The position numbers and the translations under genes are program-made. This document shows positions 5,220 to 5,301 of a stretch of DNA of 5,301 nt, one piece after another. The number at the start of each line of letters is the position of its first letter. Position 1 is the first letter of the stretch. Under the pieces are notes generated by a model. The model was not told the origin of the DNA. It did not search any database and saw nothing but the letters and a program-made list of their open reading frames with translations. This DNA comes from an uncultured Veillonella sp. GTDB lineage: Bacteria > Bacillota > Negativicutes > Veillonellales > Veillonellaceae. Where the stretch lies: the NCBI GenBank assembly GCA_959608595.1, contig CAUHTB010000069.1, positions 1 to 5,301 on the forward strand. The letters are read 5' to 3'.

Positions 5220-5301
5220 ATGGCAGATCAAAACAACAAAAACGTCGATGCCTTAGCGCAAGAGATTACCTTAAAAAGTCGTGGTCAAGGTAAATTGCGT
5301 C
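5220..5301 (+). CDS. Unidentified protein, N-terminal fragment
   Basis: The first 27 codons of a gene that runs off the right edge. The translation starts MADQNNKNVDALAQEITLKS and ends RGQGKLR. The ATG has GAGAGG (5207-5212) 7 bases upstream. The start is hydrophilic with no signal peptide or membrane segment, so the N-terminus is probably cytoplasmic. An acidic and polar helix followed by a basic RGQGKLR stretch is loosely like the segment before the Walker A motif of KdpD-type sensor kinases, but this is too little to name the product. It is expressed from the consensus promoter at 5089-5117, through the structured leader. Confidence 0.75.
   Translation, partial: MADQNNKNVDALAQEITLKSRGQGKLR

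Noticed and set aside
5220..5301. Naming the rightmost gene kdpD
   Set aside because: Only 27 residues are visible and the Walker A motif would lie outside the window; the resemblance is limited to a short basic stretch.

Overview
The window looks like a stretch of chromosome from a low-GC bacterium. The genes are AT-rich, use Bacillota-type AGGAGG-like ribosome binding sites, and are separated by very AT-rich spacers with recognisable sigma-70-type promoters. The gene set (class I ribonucleotide reductase, a WVDKG-type flavodoxin, an iron-dependent alcohol dehydrogenase) fits an anaerobic Negativicutes organism such as Veillonella. That placement is an inference from sequence style, not from a database match. 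I see no mobile element, CRISPR array, tRNA or rRNA.

Layout: (1) positions 1-119, minus strand, the first 39 codons of a ribonucleotide reductase large subunit (ATP-cone, nrdA-like). (2) A 440-bp AT-rich spacer (120-559) holding an nrdA promoter with two tandem NrdR-box-like sites, a back-to-back promoter on the plus strand, a tandem 10-bp repeat and a flavodoxin promoter. (3) A flavodoxin-family protein (560-1075, plus) ending in a strong hairpin terminator that probably also serves the convergent gene. (4) A 519-residue polytopic membrane protein of DUF4153-like type (1163-2722, minus). (5) A divergent, probably two-gene unit on the plus strand: an iron-containing alcohol dehydrogenase (2871-4043) and an unrecognised membrane-anchored protein with a TTG start (4086-4916). 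(6) A 303-bp spacer (4917-5219) with a perfect-consensus promoter (TTGACA, 17 bp, TATAAT), a 29-bp inverted repeat around its -10 element, and a perfect 12-bp palindromic hairpin in the leader. (7) The first 27 codons of an unidentified gene (5220 onward).

How it fits together: most of the protein genes are ordinary metabolic or membrane functions with no sign of a new multi-gene system. The regulatory DNA is the notable part. The nrdA promoter has NrdR-like sites at about +1 and +33, the expected arrangement for deoxynucleotide-responsive repression. The 5089-5180 region looks like a strong promoter controlled both by an operator and by a leader hairpin that could be an attenuator, or could make a short RNA.
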